Of a stretch of 18,016 bases of DNA, positions 1-7,575 are shown in pieces. Position 1 is the stretch's first letter; each line of letters begins with the position of its first letter. The DNA is taken from assembly GCA_003023245.1 (NCBI GenBank), contig PXTR01000133.1, positions 1 through 18,016 of the forward strand. Direction: 5' to 3'. A model generated the notes under the pieces. It saw nothing but the letters and a program-made list of their open reading frames with translations. It had not been told where the DNA came from and made no database searches. This stretch comes from Bacteroidetes bacterium QS_8_68_15. GTDB taxonomy: Bacteria > Bacteroidota > Rhodothermia > Rhodothermales > Salinibacteraceae. A program made the translations under genes and the position numbers.

Positions 1-134
1 CGCAGCGCCTTGGCCTTCGGCACGGTCGTCTGGATGCGCTTCTTCTCGATCAGCGCGCGGGACATGTGCTGCAAGGTGCGCTTGCGGTGCCCCTGCGAGC
101 GCCCCATCTTGTGACGGTCCTTCTGGTGTCGCAT
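1..134 (-). CDS. rplQ: 50S ribosomal protein L17, 5' part only
   Basis: L17 is a 50S subunit protein placed near the exit side of the large subunit. The 44 visible codons start at the ATG complementary to 132-134. They read MRHQKDRHKMGRS, then SQGHRKRTLQHM and an ALIEKKRIQTT stretch, which is the classic L17 N-terminus (MRH start, SHRKA-like segment, LIEHERIRTT-like segment). The rest lies beyond the left edge. It is the last visible gene of the alpha block and follows rpoA, its usual partner. The spacer to rpoA is 143 bases, with weak seven-base periodicity near both ends. The start has no alternative in-frame ATG upstream near the rpoA stop. Identification is secure; the 3' end cannot be judged. 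Confidence 0.95.
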   Translation of the reverse strand, partial: MRHQKDRHKMGRSQGHRKRTLQHMSRALIEKKRIQTTVPKAKAL

Positions 135-277
135 CGGGTCGGTTTAAAGTTGAAGATGGCCCCCCAGGAGTACTTCCTTTCTCCGGTCGGGGCGAAAGGT
201 GAACGTTTGTCGTTTGGAAAAGCGGGTTTTCAGCTGAGAAACTTTCGACCTTACACATTTAACGTTCATCGGCGTCG

Positions 278-1267
278 CTACGCCGACGCTTGCTCCTCGA
301 CGTACTTCTCGACGTCCATGCCGAACTGGAGGCCGCGGTCGTCGAGCACTTCGATCAGTTCCTGGAGCGACTTTTTGCCGAAGTTTCTGAACTTGAGCAT
401 CTCGTTTTCTTCGCGCCGCACCAGGTCGCCGATGTTTTTGATCGAGGCGGCCTTGAGGCAGTTGTGCGAGCGCACCGACAGGTCCAGCTCGTCGACCGGC
501 TGCGCCAGGAGTTCGCGGATGCGCTGCACCTCGGCGTCGACCTCCTCTTCCTCCGGCTCGGGCTCGGGCTCGCCTTCGAGCTCCACGAAGAGGCCGATGT
601 GGTCGCGCAAGATGGCCGCCGCCTGCGTGAGCGCGTCCTCGGCGTTGATCGAGCCGTCGGTTTCGATCTCGACTTCGAGCTTTTCGTAGGCGATCTTCTG
701 CCCTACGCGCGTGGGCGTGACGTTGTAGTTGACGCTGAGGATGGGCGTGAAGATCGAGTCGATGGCGATGACGCCGATGGGATCGTCGTCGCGCTCGTTG
801 TCTGCCGCGTCGACGTAGCCGCGCCCGCGCCCGAGGCGCAGGTCGATGCTCAGGTCGGCGTCCTCGGCGAGAGTGGCGACGTGGTGCTCAGGGTTGAGCA
901 CTTCATAGTCAGTGGTGGCCTCGGCGATGTCGCCAGCCGTCCAGGTGCCGGGGCCTTCCAGGTCGAGGTGCACGCTCGAATCGTCGAGCTCCTCGGTGTG
1001 GAAGCGCACCCCCTTGAGGTTGAGGATGATGTCGGAGACATCCTCGGTCACGCCCGGCACAGTGGAAAACTCGTGCTGCACGCCGTCGATCTTGAGCGCG
1101 GTGATGGCCACGCCCCGCAGCGACGACAGCAGGACGCGCCGCAGCGCATTGCCGATGGTGACGCCGTAGCCGCGCTCGAGCGGTTCGATTTCGAAGTGGC
1201 CGAAGGTTTCGGAGGCGTCTTCCACCTGCACGCCGTCGGGCATTTGCAGGCCGTGATTGGTATTCAT
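278..1267 (-). CDS. rpoA: DNA-directed RNA polymerase subunit alpha
   Basis: This is the alpha subunit, which dimerises to nucleate RNA polymerase assembly and contacts UP elements and activators. At 329 aa it is of normal family length. The N-terminal assembly domain (about 1-235) shows the conserved RGYGVTIGNALRRVLLSSL segment around 32-50. A very acidic linker of Glu/Pro repeats spans about 231-246. The C-terminal DNA-binding domain (about 250-325) carries SVRSHNCLK at 264-272, where Arg266 corresponds to E. coli Arg265, and NFGKKS near 295-300. The stop is TAG. It lies between rpsD and rplQ, as in nearly all bacterial alpha operons. The acidic linker fits the acidic character of the S17 and L5 extensions in this locus. 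Confidence 0.98.
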   Translation of the reverse strand: MNTNHGLQMPDGVQVEDASETFGHFEIEPLERGYGVTIGNALRRVLLSSLRGVAITALKIDGVQHEFSTVPGVTEDVSDIILNLKGVRFHTEELDDSSVHLDLEGPGTWTAGDIAEATTDYEVLNPEHHVATLAEDADLSIDLRLGRGRGYVDAADNERDDDPIGVIAIDSIFTPILSVNYNVTPTRVGQKIAYEKLEVEIETDGSINAEDALTQAAAILRDHIGLFVELEGEPEPEPEEEEVDAEVQRIRELLAQPVDELDLSVRSHNCLKAASIKNIGDLVRREENEMLKFRNFGKKSLQELIEVLDDRGLQFGMDVEKYVEEQASA

Positions 1268-1378
1268 AGCGGCGGCGGGTTGCGATGGGAAAAGGCGACG
1301 TACAGCGGGCCGCGACCGGACCGGGCCGCGCTGCTGGCACAGATACTCACTGACTGCGAAGAACCGAAAACCGGCGCG

Positions 1379-1981
1379 TCACTTCGAGTACAGCTCCACG
1401 ATGAGCTGCTCGCGGATGTTTTCGGGAATGTCCTGGCGCGTAGGCATTTCGACGAACTTGCCTTTCATGTCTTTCCGGTCTGCTTCGAGCCATGGGAAGG
1501 TGCGGCGGTTGCGTTCGGCGTTTTCCCGAAAGACCTCCAGGCGGCGGCTCTTCGGGCGCACTTCTACCATGTCGCCGGGGCGCATCTCGTGGGAGGGGCG
1601 GTCGGAGCGGCGCTCGTTGACGAGGATGTGGCCATGGGTGACGAACTGGCGCGCCTGGCGCCGCGTGCGGGCGAAGCCCATGCGAAAGACCGTGTTGTCG
1701 AGGCGCGACTCGAGGAACTTGAGCAGGTTCTCGCCGGTGACGCCGCGCTTGGAGGCCGCCTTCTCAAAGAGGTTGCGGAATTGCTTCTCCAGCAGCCCGT
1801 AGGTGTACTTCGCCTTCTGCTTTTCCTTGAGCTGGATGGCGTACTCGCTCTCGCGCCGGCGGCGGCTCTGGCCGTGCTGGCCGGGCGGGTACGGCTTGCG
1901 CTCCAGCGCCTTCGACGGGCCGTAGATCGGCTCCTTGAAGCGACGGGCGACTTTCTGCTTGGGTCCTCGGTAACGGGCCAT
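1379..1981 (-). CDS. rpsD: 30S ribosomal protein S4
   Basis: S4 is a primary 16S rRNA binder that starts 30S assembly, and in many bacteria it represses its own operon. The protein is 200 aa, starting [15 protein letters not shown]. No Cys residues are seen in the N-terminal region, so it is the zinc-free form. The [17 protein letters not shown] segment and the following [18 protein letters not shown] stretch form the S4 RNA-binding domain. The C-terminus [19 protein letters not shown] is typical. The reading frame stays open for 27 more codons upstream, but that part is translated heptad spacer, so the ATG at 1981 was chosen. No Shine-Dalgarno sequence is visible. Confidence 0.98.
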   Translation of the reverse strand: MARYRGPKQKVARRFKEPIYGPSKALERKPYPPGQHGQSRRRRESEYAIQLKEKQKAKYTYGLLEKQFRNLFEKAASKRGVTGENLLKFLESRLDNTVFRMGFARTRRQARQFVTHGHILVNERRSDRPSHEMRPGDMVEVRPKSRRLEVFRENAERNRRTFPWLEADRKDMKGKFVEMPTRQDIPENIREQLIVELYSK

Positions 1982-1983
1982 AA

Positions 1984-2018
1984 ATCGAATGTCGAGTGTC
2001 GAATTGCGAATGACGAAT
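1984..2018. repeat. Heptad repeat in the rpsK-rpsD spacer
   Basis: Five consecutive seven-base units end two bases before the rpsD start: ATCGAAT, GTCGAGT and three variants, all sharing a CGAnT core. No obvious complementary block lies near the rpsK stop. On the coding strand this leader reads as ATTCGNC units. Confidence 0.8.
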
Positions 2019-2086
2019 GGAAAGCAGGCCGCGCCGAATGCCGCCGTTTCCTCACTCGGCATTCGAGCATCGACCTTCGCCCTTCC

Positions 2087-2494
2087 CTACACGCGCCGCT
2101 TCTTCGGCGGACGGCAGCCGTTGTGCGGCAGCGGCGTCACGTCGCGGATCGTGGCCACGTCCATCCCCTCGGCGCTAAGGGCGCGGATGGCGCTCTCGCG
2201 ACCGGAGCCGGGCCCCTTGATGTACACGTCCACGCGCCGCATCCCCAGGTCGTACGCCTCCTTCGCCGCGTCGCGCCCGGCCACCTGCGCGGCATAGGGC
2301 GTGTTTTTGCGCGTGCCCTTGAAGCCCATCTTGCCGGCGCTCGACCACGAGACGGTGTTTCCGTACTGGTCGGTAAGCGTCACGATAATGTTGTTGAAGC
2401 TGGCCTTGATGTGCGCCTCGCCGTTCTGCTCGACGACGATGTTTTTCTCGCGCACGCGCTTGCCGCGCTCTTTGCCGTTGCCTTCGTCTGCCAT
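2087..2494 (-). CDS. rpsK: 30S ribosomal protein S11
   Basis: S11 sits on the 30S platform near the mRNA exit and contacts 16S rRNA. It has 135 aa with the conserved [18 protein letters not shown] block (about 25-42), the [26 protein letters not shown] block and the C-terminal [18 protein letters not shown]. The first 20 residues are a charged, poorly conserved extension ([13 protein letters not shown]), common in this phylum. It lies between rpsM and rpsD, the standard order. The stop is TAG. The start at 2494 directly follows a run of CCCAA-type heptads in the transcript. Confidence 0.98.
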   Translation of the reverse strand: MADEGNGKERGKRVREKNIVVEQNGEAHIKASFNNIIVTLTDQYGNTVSWSSAGKMGFKGTRKNTPYAAQVAGRDAAKEAYDLGMRRVDVYIKGPGSGRESAIRALSAEGMDVATIRDVTPLPHNGCRPPKKRRV

Positions 2495-2600
2495 GTTGGG
2501 GGTTGGGTCTTGGGTTTTGGGTCTTGGGGCTTCGTGATCTGGGCCGCCCCGTCCTCGCTCTTAAAAGCAAAGAACGAAGACCGAAGGCCCAAGTCCTAAA
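2495..2600. repeat. Fold-back heptad spacer, rpsM-rpsK
   Basis: The whole rpsM-rpsK spacer is patterned. Six units at 2495-2536 are of the GTTGGGT/CTTGGGT kind. Four units at 2570-2597 (AAGAACG, AAGACCG and variants) carry roughly the complementary pattern. A 15-base arm next to the rpsM stop matches the arm near rpsK at 13 positions as an inverted repeat. The RNA could fold into an imperfect hairpin between the stop and the next start. Confidence 0.75.
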
Positions 2601-2984
2601 CTACTTGTTCGTCACTGTGCGTTTCTTGCCGGCAACCGTTTTCTTCTTGCCCTTGCGGGTGCGAGCGTTGGTGCGCGTGCGCTGGCCGCGAACGGGCAGG
2701 CCCTTGCGGTGACGCAGCCCGCGGTAGCACCCGATGTCCATCAGGCGCTTGATGTTCATCTGCTCCTCGGTGCGCAGCTGCCCTTCGACGGTGTAGTCGT
2801 CCTCAATGGTGCGACGCACCTTGCGCGTCTGCGACTCGTCCCACTCGCGCGGGCGGAGGTCCGGATTCACATCGAGCTCTTCGAGAATGTTCTGCGCGCG
2901 CGACTGCCCGACGCCGTAGATCTCGGTCAGGGCAATGACGCCGCGCTTGTGGTTGGGCACGTCGACGCCGGCGATGCGGGGCAT
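2601..2984 (-). CDS. rpsM: 30S ribosomal protein S13
   Basis: S13 is in the 30S head and forms bridges to the 50S subunit; its basic tail reaches toward the P-site tRNA. The protein is 127 aa. It starts [14 protein letters not shown], has the helix-hairpin-helix segment [17 protein letters not shown] (about 18-34), then [21 protein letters not shown], and a lysine/arginine-rich tail ([17 protein letters not shown]). It opens the alpha block. An rpmJ gene normally lies just upstream and is missing here. Upstream of the start there is instead a 278-base spacer with a tandem 17-mer. Confidence 0.98.
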   Translation of the reverse strand: MPRIAGVDVPNHKRGVIALTEIYGVGQSRAQNILEELDVNPDLRPREWDESQTRKVRRTIEDDYTVEGQLRTEEQMNIKRLMDIGCYRGLRHRKGLPVRGQRTRTNARTRKGKKKTVAGKKRTVTNK

Positions 2985-3262
2985 GGTCTCGTAGGCGGTT
3001 GTCGAGGAAGATCAGTTGTCGAGGAAAATCAGTCGGTGCAGGGAACCGGGGCGCTCGGGACGCACGCGCCACCGGGTGCGCCCTGCGCAGGCCAACCGTT
3101 CGGTACGAACGCAATCTCGGAAAACGTCCCCCCGCCACGCTTGTTCTTCGCCTCCCCCCGAGGCAACGGCGTCCCGCCGATGGGACGCGAAGGATTAGCC
3201 GTTTTTTCAACGGAGATCGCTTCGGCGAAACGCCAAACTCGTGCGACGACGCGCCGAAAGGG
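2985..3262. other. 278-base infA-rpsM spacer, no gene found
   Basis: This is the longest spacer in the window and occupies the place where rpmJ (L36) usually lies. Neither strand encodes the short basic L36 protein with its Cys/His set. The only long minus-strand frame through it opens with TTG and runs out of frame into rpsM. It holds a 17-mer tandem repeat (2999-3032) and a small stem CCGTT/AACGG around 3199-3213. A promoter for the alpha block would fit here, but no convincing motif was seen. Confidence 0.6.
2999..3032. repeat. 17-bp direct tandem repeat, two copies
   Basis: TTGTCGAGGAAGATCAG at 2999-3015 is followed directly by a copy at 3016-3032 with one difference (AAA for AAG in the middle). 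It lies 15 bases upstream of the rpsM start on the transcript side. The period is 17, not 7 or 14, so it may be unrelated to the heptad arrays. Confidence 0.85.
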
Positions 3263-3481
3263 TCACTTGTAGCGGTACACGATGCGCCCTTTTGACAGGT
3301 CGTACGGCGACATCTCGACCTTGACGCGGTCGCCCGGCAGGATCTTGATGTAGTTCATGCGCATCTTGCCGGAGAGGAGCCCGAGAATCTCGTGGTCGTT
3401 CTCCAGACGCACACGAAACTGCGCGTTGGGAAGCGCTTCGATCACTTCGCCGTCTTGCTCAATGGCTTCTTCTTTGGCCAT
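3263..3481 (-). CDS. infA: Translation initiation factor IF-1
   Basis: IF-1 binds the 30S A site during initiation. The protein is 72 aa, exactly the usual length. It begins [20 protein letters not shown], continues with [20 protein letters not shown] and [21 protein letters not shown], and ends KGRIVYRYK. This is a single S1/OB-fold domain from end to end. The longer open frame upstream is not used because it would overlap the 3' end of map and lacks homology. The gene follows map by 70 bases, as in many Bacteroidota. The leader is purine-poor on the coding strand, without a clear ribosome-binding site. Confidence 0.97.
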   Translation of the reverse strand: MAKEEAIEQDGEVIEALPNAQFRVRLENDHEILGLLSGKMRMNYIKILPGDRVKVEMSPYDLSKGRIVYRYK

Positions 3482-3551
3482 AGAAGAATAGAGAAAGCAG
3501 GGTTTCGAAAGGAAAGAAGTCAGAAGGAGAAAACGGGGTGCGCGGCGTCGG

Positions 3552-4394
3552 TCAGACCGCCGCTGCCGGCTGCTCGTCCTCGACGCTCCGGTAAGGGGGC
3601 GGCGCAACGAGGGCGCGCTCGATGGGGTCGAACGTGCTCAAGATTTCAGGTTTCCCCGCTCCCTCGGCCTGCACTGCGATCATGTGTTCGTAATGCGCCG
3701 ATGTGCGGCCGTCGGCGGTGCGCACCGTCCAGCCGTCGTCGTCGGTCGTGACCTCGGCGGTTCCGTGATTGATCATCGGCTCGATGCAGATGACCAGCCC
3801 GCCGCGCAGGGGCGGCCCGTCGCCGGGCGTGCCCCGATTGGATACCTGCGGCTCCTCCCACAGCTCACGTCCCACCCCGTGCCCGCAGAGCGCCTCGACG
3901 ATGCCGTAACCGTCGCAGCGCGCCTCCACCGCCGCCCCGATGTCGCCGACGCGGTTCCCGCCCATCGCCTGGTCGATGCCCTCGTGCATCGCCTCGTAGG
4001 TCACGCGGCAGAGCCGGCGGTCCTCCTCCGAAATCTCGCCGACGGGAAAGGTGTAGGCGCTGTCGCCGATGTAGCTGTTGAGCCGCACCCCACAGTCCAC
4101 CGACAGCAGGTCGCCCTCCCGAAGCGGCTGCTCACCGGGAATGCCGTGCACGACCGCGTCGTTGACCGAGGTGCAGAGCGTAGCGGGAAAAGGAGCGGTG
4201 CCGGCGCCCGCCTCGTGACCTTTGAAGGCCGGCTCCGCCTCGTGGTCGCGGATGAACGTCTCGGCGACGGCGTCCAGCTCGCGCGGCGTCACGCCCGGCT
4301 CCACGCGGCGACCCACCTCGGCGAGCGCGCGCGACACCAGATCCGCGCTCTCGCGCATCAACCCGATTTCGCGCTGGCTCTTGAGTTTGATCAT
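3552..4394 (-). CDS. map: Methionine aminopeptidase, type I
   Basis: This enzyme removes the initiator Met from nascent proteins. With the start at 4394 it has 280 aa. The five metal ligands of the pita-bread fold can be placed: Asp100 (SVDCG), Asp111 (GDSAYTF), His172 ([15 protein letters not shown]), Glu205 (IEPMI) and Glu236 (SAHYEHMI). The active-site His83 is in VVHGIPG. The C-terminus beyond about residue 240 is a proline-rich acidic tail of roughly 40 residues, longer than in E. coli. [14 protein letters not shown] matches the usual family start. An in-frame ATG at 4460 would add 22 residues and sits closer to the heptad spacer, so it remains possible. The secY-map-infA order is typical. 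Confidence 0.95.
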   Translation of the reverse strand: MIKLKSQREIGLMRESADLVSRALAEVGRRVEPGVTPRELDAVAETFIRDHEAEPAFKGHEAGAGTAPFPATLCTSVNDAVVHGIPGEQPLREGDLLSVDCGVRLNSYIGDSAYTFPVGEISEEDRRLCRVTYEAMHEGIDQAMGGNRVGDIGAAVEARCDGYGIVEALCGHGVGRELWEEPQVSNRGTPGDGPPLRGGLVICIEPMINHGTAEVTTDDDGWTVRTADGRTSAHYEHMIAVQAEGAGKPEILSTFDPIERALVAPPPYRSVEDEQPAAAV

Positions 4395-4470
4395 GCCGAA
4401 TGCTCTGCCGAAAAAGGTGTTGGCTACGGCGCGCCGAAGCGTGTGCCAGAGGGAGGACATAGAACGTCGC

Positions 4471-4545
4471 GGTTTGGGTTCGGTGCTTGGCGTTCGGAGG
4501 AACGCCCGGAGAAACCCGAACACGAAACCCCGAACACGAAACCTC
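4471..4545. repeat. Fold-back heptad spacer, secY-map
   Basis: Units at 4471-4498 (GGTTTGG, GTTCGGT and variants) face units at 4511-4545 (GAAACCC, GAACACG and repeats). The two blocks are roughly reverse complementary, with GGTTT...TTCGG against CCGAA...AAACC, separated by about a dozen bases. Confidence 0.75.
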
Positions 4546-4552
4546 AACCCCA

Positions 4553-5872
4553 TCACCGCTGTCGCCCGCGCACGCGGCTGCCTTTCATGAAGCCGTCGTA
4601 GTGGCGCATCAAGAGGTGGCTCTCGATCTGCTGGAGCGTGTCGAGCGTCACCTGCACGAGGATGAGCAGGCTCGTCCCGCCGTAGAAGTACGCGAAGCTC
4701 TGGTTGACGCCCGCCATCATCGCAAAGGCCGGCAGGATGGCCACGAAGCCCAGAAAGATCGACCCGGGAAGCGTGATCTTCGTCAGAATGTTGTCGATGA
4801 ACTCGCGCGTCTGCCGCCCCTGCTTGACGCCCGGGATGAAGCCGCCCTGCCGCTTAATCGTGTCGGCCATCTCCTGCGGGTTCACCGAAATGGCGGTGTA
4901 GAAGTACGTGAAGCCGACGCACACGAAGAAGAACAGCACCGAATAGCCCCAGCCCGACGGATCGCCGAAGAACGCCCCGAAACTCTGCATCCACGGGCTG
5001 TCGGGGAAAAAGGTCGCTATCGTACCCGGGATGAACATGATCGACTGCGCGAAAATGATCGGCATGACGCCGGCGGCGTTGACGCGGAGCGGCAGGTACT
5101 GCGTGGTGCCGCCGTAGACTTTGCGCCCGACCACGCGCTTCGCATATTGCACCGGGATGCGGCGCATCCCCTGCGAGACCAGGACGATGCCGCACACGAT
5201 CAACGACCAGATTCCCATCTCCAGAATCAGCAGGAAGACGTTGCTGTTGAGGTTGGTCGTAAACTCGTTCATCAGCCCCTGCGGCAAGAAGGCGATGATG
5301 CCGATGGTAATGACCAGCGAAATGCCGTTGCCGATGCCGTTCTCGCTAATGCGCTCCCCCAGCCACATGACGAAGACCGTGCCGCTCGTCAGCACGATTA
5401 CCGTCGAGATCATGAAGAACGTCGAGTTGATGACGATGGCCTGGCTGGTGGCTCCGTACTGAAGGTTGATCGCGTAGCCGATGGACTGCAACGACGTGAT
5501 GCCAACGGTCCCGTAGCGCGTGAGCTGCGTGATCTTGCGGCGCCCCTCCTCGCCCTGGCGCTGGAGCTTCTGAAAATACGGCACCACCGCCCCCATGAGC
5601 TGAATGATGATCGAGGCGGTAATGTAGGGCATGATGCCCAGCGCAAAGATGCCCGCCTGGCTGAAGGCCCCGCCGACGAACATGTCGAGGAAGCCGAGCA
5701 GCTCGTTGCCCGCCGCGCCGCCGGCCTGCGCCAGCGCGTTGGCGTCCACGCCCGGCAGCGTCACGTACGTGCCGAAGCGGTAGATCGCCAGCAGCCCCAG
5801 CGTGTAGAGGATGCGGTCGCGCAGTTCCTCGACCTGCCAGATGTTGCGAACGCTCTCTGCCAGTCCGGCCAT
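4553..5872 (-). CDS. secY: Preprotein translocase subunit SecY
   Basis: SecY is the channel of the SecYEG translocon in the inner membrane. It is 439 aa, the normal size. About ten hydrophobic membrane segments can be placed. Among them are TM1 around 21-38, the segment near 77-100 after the plug region, 147-170, 184-200, 214-234, 268-289, 311-330 and a late pair near 368-410. Hallmarks are GERISENGIGNGIS (172-185) and the cytosolic loops KRVVGRKVYGG (245-255) and VNPQEMADTIKRQGGFIPGVKQG (330-352), which contact SecA and the ribosome. The start MAGLAESVRNIWQ fits the family; 22 further open codons upstream are translated heptad spacer. It follows rplO, as usual. Confidence 0.98.
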   Translation of the reverse strand: MAGLAESVRNIWQVEELRDRILYTLGLLAIYRFGTYVTLPGVDANALAQAGGAAGNELLGFLDMFVGGAFSQAGIFALGIMPYITASIIIQLMGAVVPYFQKLQRQGEEGRRKITQLTRYGTVGITSLQSIGYAINLQYGATSQAIVINSTFFMISTVIVLTSGTVFVMWLGERISENGIGNGISLVITIGIIAFLPQGLMNEFTTNLNSNVFLLILEMGIWSLIVCGIVLVSQGMRRIPVQYAKRVVGRKVYGGTTQYLPLRVNAAGVMPIIFAQSIMFIPGTIATFFPDSPWMQSFGAFFGDPSGWGYSVLFFFVCVGFTYFYTAISVNPQEMADTIKRQGGFIPGVKQGRQTREFIDNILTKITLPGSIFLGFVAILPAFAMMAGVNQSFAYFYGGTSLLILVQVTLDTLQQIESHLLMRHYDGFMKGSRVRGRQR

Positions 5873-5880
5873 GATTGGAG

Positions 5881-5951
5881 GTTGATTGTCGGTGGTTGGT
5901 CGTTGGTCGGCTCTTGCTTGCAAGCAACCGAAAGCCAAGAACCAAACACTA
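5881..5951. repeat. Fold-back heptad spacer, rplO-secY
   Basis: Units of the GTTGGTC type at 5881-5915 and of the AAAGCCA/AGAACCA type at 5924-5951 flank a perfect 10-base palindrome GCTTGCAAGC at 5916-5925. The two blocks are loosely complementary, so the palindrome would be at the hairpin tip. Confidence 0.75.
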
Positions 5952-5956
5952 AAAGT

Positions 5957-6418
5957 TTAAAGGACGGTCACGCTTCCGCCGGCCGCTTCGATTTTTTCCT
6001 TTGCCGAGTCGGAGAAGGCGTGCGCGGACACGTCGAGCGCGTCGTCGATCTCCCCGCTGCCCAGCACCTTGACGCGCTCCGGCTTGCGCACCGCGCCGGC
6101 GTCGGCGAGCGTTTCCGGCGTGATTTCGCCGTCGGCGTCGAGACGCCCGTCGGCGATCATGCTCGCCAGGCGTCCCACGTTGACGATGCGGTTTTCTTTG
6201 CGGAACGGGCTGGTAAAGCCGTACTTCGGCAGGCGGCGGTAGAGCGGCATCTGCCCCCCCTCAAACCAGAGTGGCAGCTTGTGCGAGCCGCTGCGGCTCT
6301 TCTGCCCCTTCGTGCCCTTCGTGGAGCTGTGCCCCCCGGTTCCCGAGCCCGCCCCGCGCCCCTTGCGACGGTCGGCGTGCGTGGCTCCCTCGGCGGGATT
6401 GAGGTTGGAAAGATCCAT
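5957..6418 (-). CDS. rplO: 50S ribosomal protein L15
   Basis: L15 is a late-assembling 50S protein with a long N-terminal arm reaching into 23S rRNA. It has 153 aa. It starts MDLSNLNPAEGATHADRRKGRG, then the glycine-rich GAGSGTGGHSSTKGTKGQKSRSG arm, followed by FEGGQMPLYRRLPKYGF and a globular C-terminal domain ending EAAGGSVTVL. The domain between about 90 and 153 is acidic (DGRLDADGEITPETLADAG). The gene follows rpsE directly; rpmD, which normally separates the two, is absent. The stop is TAA. Confidence 0.97.
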   Translation of the reverse strand: MDLSNLNPAEGATHADRRKGRGAGSGTGGHSSTKGTKGQKSRSGSHKLPLWFEGGQMPLYRRLPKYGFTSPFRKENRIVNVGRLASMIADGRLDADGEITPETLADAGAVRKPERVKVLGSGEIDDALDVSAHAFSDSAKEKIEAAGGSVTVL

Positions 6419-6437
6419 TGCGCTTCGCGGAATTTAT

Positions 6438-6520
6438 AGTTGAACGTCGAACGTTGAAGGAAGAATGATCGTCGGGTTCAGGAGGACGATCCATGAACCA
6501 CGGCCAACGAACCCCAAAAA
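6438..6520. repeat. Heptad repeat and hairpin, rpsE-rplO spacer
   Basis: Units AGTTGAA, CGTCGAA and CGTTGAA occupy 6438-6458. They are followed by a perfect 7-bp stem GATCGTC (6467-6473) / GACGATC (6485-6491) with an 11-base loop. A GAACC/CCAA-rich block lies beside the rpsE stop. The spacer is 103 bases and too short to hold an rpmD gene. Confidence 0.7.
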
Positions 6521-6521
6521 A

Positions 6522-7034
6522 CTACCCGTCAAACACCTTCTTCAGCGGCACGCCGCGGCGCTTGGCGACTTCGGAGGGGTCCTCCAGCTGCGAGAGCGCG
6601 TCGATGGTGGCGCCGACCTGGTTGTGCGGGTTACTCGTGCCGATGCTCTTGGACAAGACGTCAGTGACGCCGACGCACTCCAGCACCGCGCGTACCCCCC
6701 CGCCGGCGATGACGCCCGTTCCCGGCGACGCCGGACGTAGGACGACCTTGCCGCTATCCTGCTGCCCGGTCACCTCGTGCGGAATCGTGCCGTCGTCGAG
6801 CGGAACGCGGACCATGTCTTTTTTCGCATCGTCGTTGCCCTTCGAGATCGCGCCGGAGACGTCGTTGGCCTTGCCCAGCCCCGCGCCCACGAGGCCGTTC
6901 TTGTCGCCGACCACGACGACGGTGTTAAACGAAAAGCGCCGGCCGCCTTTGACGACTTTCGAAACGCGGTTGACGGCGACCAGGTTATCGACCCAGTTTT
7001 TGCCGCCTCCGCCTCCTCGATTGTTGCGTGCCAT
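6522..7034 (-). CDS. rpsE: 30S ribosomal protein S5
   Basis: S5 acts in decoding fidelity and lines the mRNA entry channel. The protein is 170 aa. Its glycine-rich start ([14 protein letters not shown]) leads into [18 protein letters not shown] and [18 protein letters not shown] (about 19-55), the dsRBD-like N-terminal domain. This is followed by [27 protein letters not shown], the conserved C-terminal domain entry. The tail [17 protein letters not shown] is normal. The stop is TAG. Upstream of the start on the transcript there is GGATATCTCC, only a weak ribosome-binding candidate. Confidence 0.98.
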   Translation of the reverse strand: MARNNRGGGGGKNWVDNLVAVNRVSKVVKGGRRFSFNTVVVVGDKNGLVGAGLGKANDVSGAISKGNDDAKKDMVRVPLDDGTIPHEVTGQQDSGKVVLRPASPGTGVIAGGGVRAVLECVGVTDVLSKSIGTSNPHNQVGATIDALSQLEDPSEVAKRRGVPLKKVFDG

Positions 7035-7067
7035 GGAGATATCCGCTCTACTTTGGAAAAAACCAGT

Positions 7068-7091
7068 AGGGACACAGCGCGCTGTGTCCCT
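7068..7091. repeat. Perfect 24-bp palindrome between rplR and rpsE
   Basis: AGGGACACAGCG is followed immediately by its exact reverse complement. The whole element has no mismatch or spacer, so RNA from either strand would form a strong hairpin. It has no U-tract after it on the transcript strand, and rpsE follows at once. An intrinsic terminator is therefore unlikely; a dispersed palindromic element or RNA-processing site is more plausible. Confidence 0.9.
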
Positions 7092-7117
7092 GGGCGTCGG
7101 GTTGAAACGCCATCATG

Positions 7118-7474
7118 CTAAAACGTCAGTCCGCTCTCGCGTGCGCCTTCGGCCAGCGCCTTGATGCGACCGTGATACGGGTAGCCGCTGCGGTCGAAGA
7201 CGGCCCGGTCGATGCCTTCCTCCTCGGCGCGCTCGGCCAATAGCTCGCCGACGGCACGGCTCTGTTCGGTGCGCGTGCCTTCCTCGGCGACGCCGCCCTC
7301 GCGGCTCGAAGCCGCCGCCATCGTGTGCGCGGCGATGTCGTCAATGAGCTGCGCGTAGATGTGCTTGTTCGACCGGTAGACCGACAGGCGCGGCCGGGCC
7401 GACGTGCCGTTGATGTCTTTCCGCAGCCCCCGGTGCACGCGGTGGCGACGCTCTTGTTTGCTACTTTTCGGCAT
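7118..7474 (-). CDS. rplR: 50S ribosomal protein L18
   Basis: L18 binds 5S rRNA together with L5 and links it to the 50S subunit. It has 118 aa, the usual length. It reads [21 protein letters not shown], then [20 protein letters not shown], a middle with two acidic stretches, and the closing [25 protein letters not shown], which is the family signature end. It lies between rplF and rpsE as expected. The middle insertion [13 protein letters not shown] is more acidic than in E. coli. The stop is TAG. Confidence 0.97.
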   Translation of the reverse strand: MPKSSKQERRHRVHRGLRKDINGTSARPRLSVYRSNKHIYAQLIDDIAAHTMAAASSREGGVAEEGTRTEQSRAVGELLAERAEEEGIDRAVFDRSGYPYHGRIKALAEGARESGLTF

Positions 7475-7486
7475 GGCGTGTTGGCG

Positions 7487-7573
7487 TTCAGCAGTCAGCG
7501 CTCAGCGTTTCGAGTGAAAACATTTGGGTAGCAGGAAAAAGGCTGACAGCTGACCGCTGACAGCCGATAGCTC
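7487..7573. repeat. Fold-back heptad spacer, rplF-rplR
   Basis: Units TTCAGCA, GTCAGCG and CTCAGCG (7487-7507) face GGCTGAC, AGCTGAC, CGCTGAC and AGCCGAT (7541-7568). GTCAGC and GCTGAC are reverse complements, so the two arms can pair across a loop of about 30 bases. This is one of the clearest fold-back examples. Confidence 0.85.
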
Positions 7574-7575
7574 AA

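Noticed and set aside
290..2599. A 769-codon open frame on the plus strand, and a similar 650-codon frame at 4487-6439
   Set aside because: Both run antisense across several secure ribosomal-protein genes plus spacers, show no recognisable domains and are expected from GC-rich third positions on the other strand.
3199..3213. Hairpin CCGTT/AACGG as a terminator after infA
   Set aside because: The stem is only five pairs, and on the transcript strand it is not followed by a U-run.
2985..3262. A short minus-strand frame opening with TTG near 3210 as a candidate rpmJ
   Set aside because: Its translation lacks the L36 Cys/His pattern and length, and it continues out of frame into rpsM.
7487..7568. 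Heptad arrays as a CRISPR or phase-variation repeat
   Set aside because: Units are too short and degenerate, without spacers of constant size, and they lie outside reading frames, so they fit neither a CRISPR array nor a coding switch.
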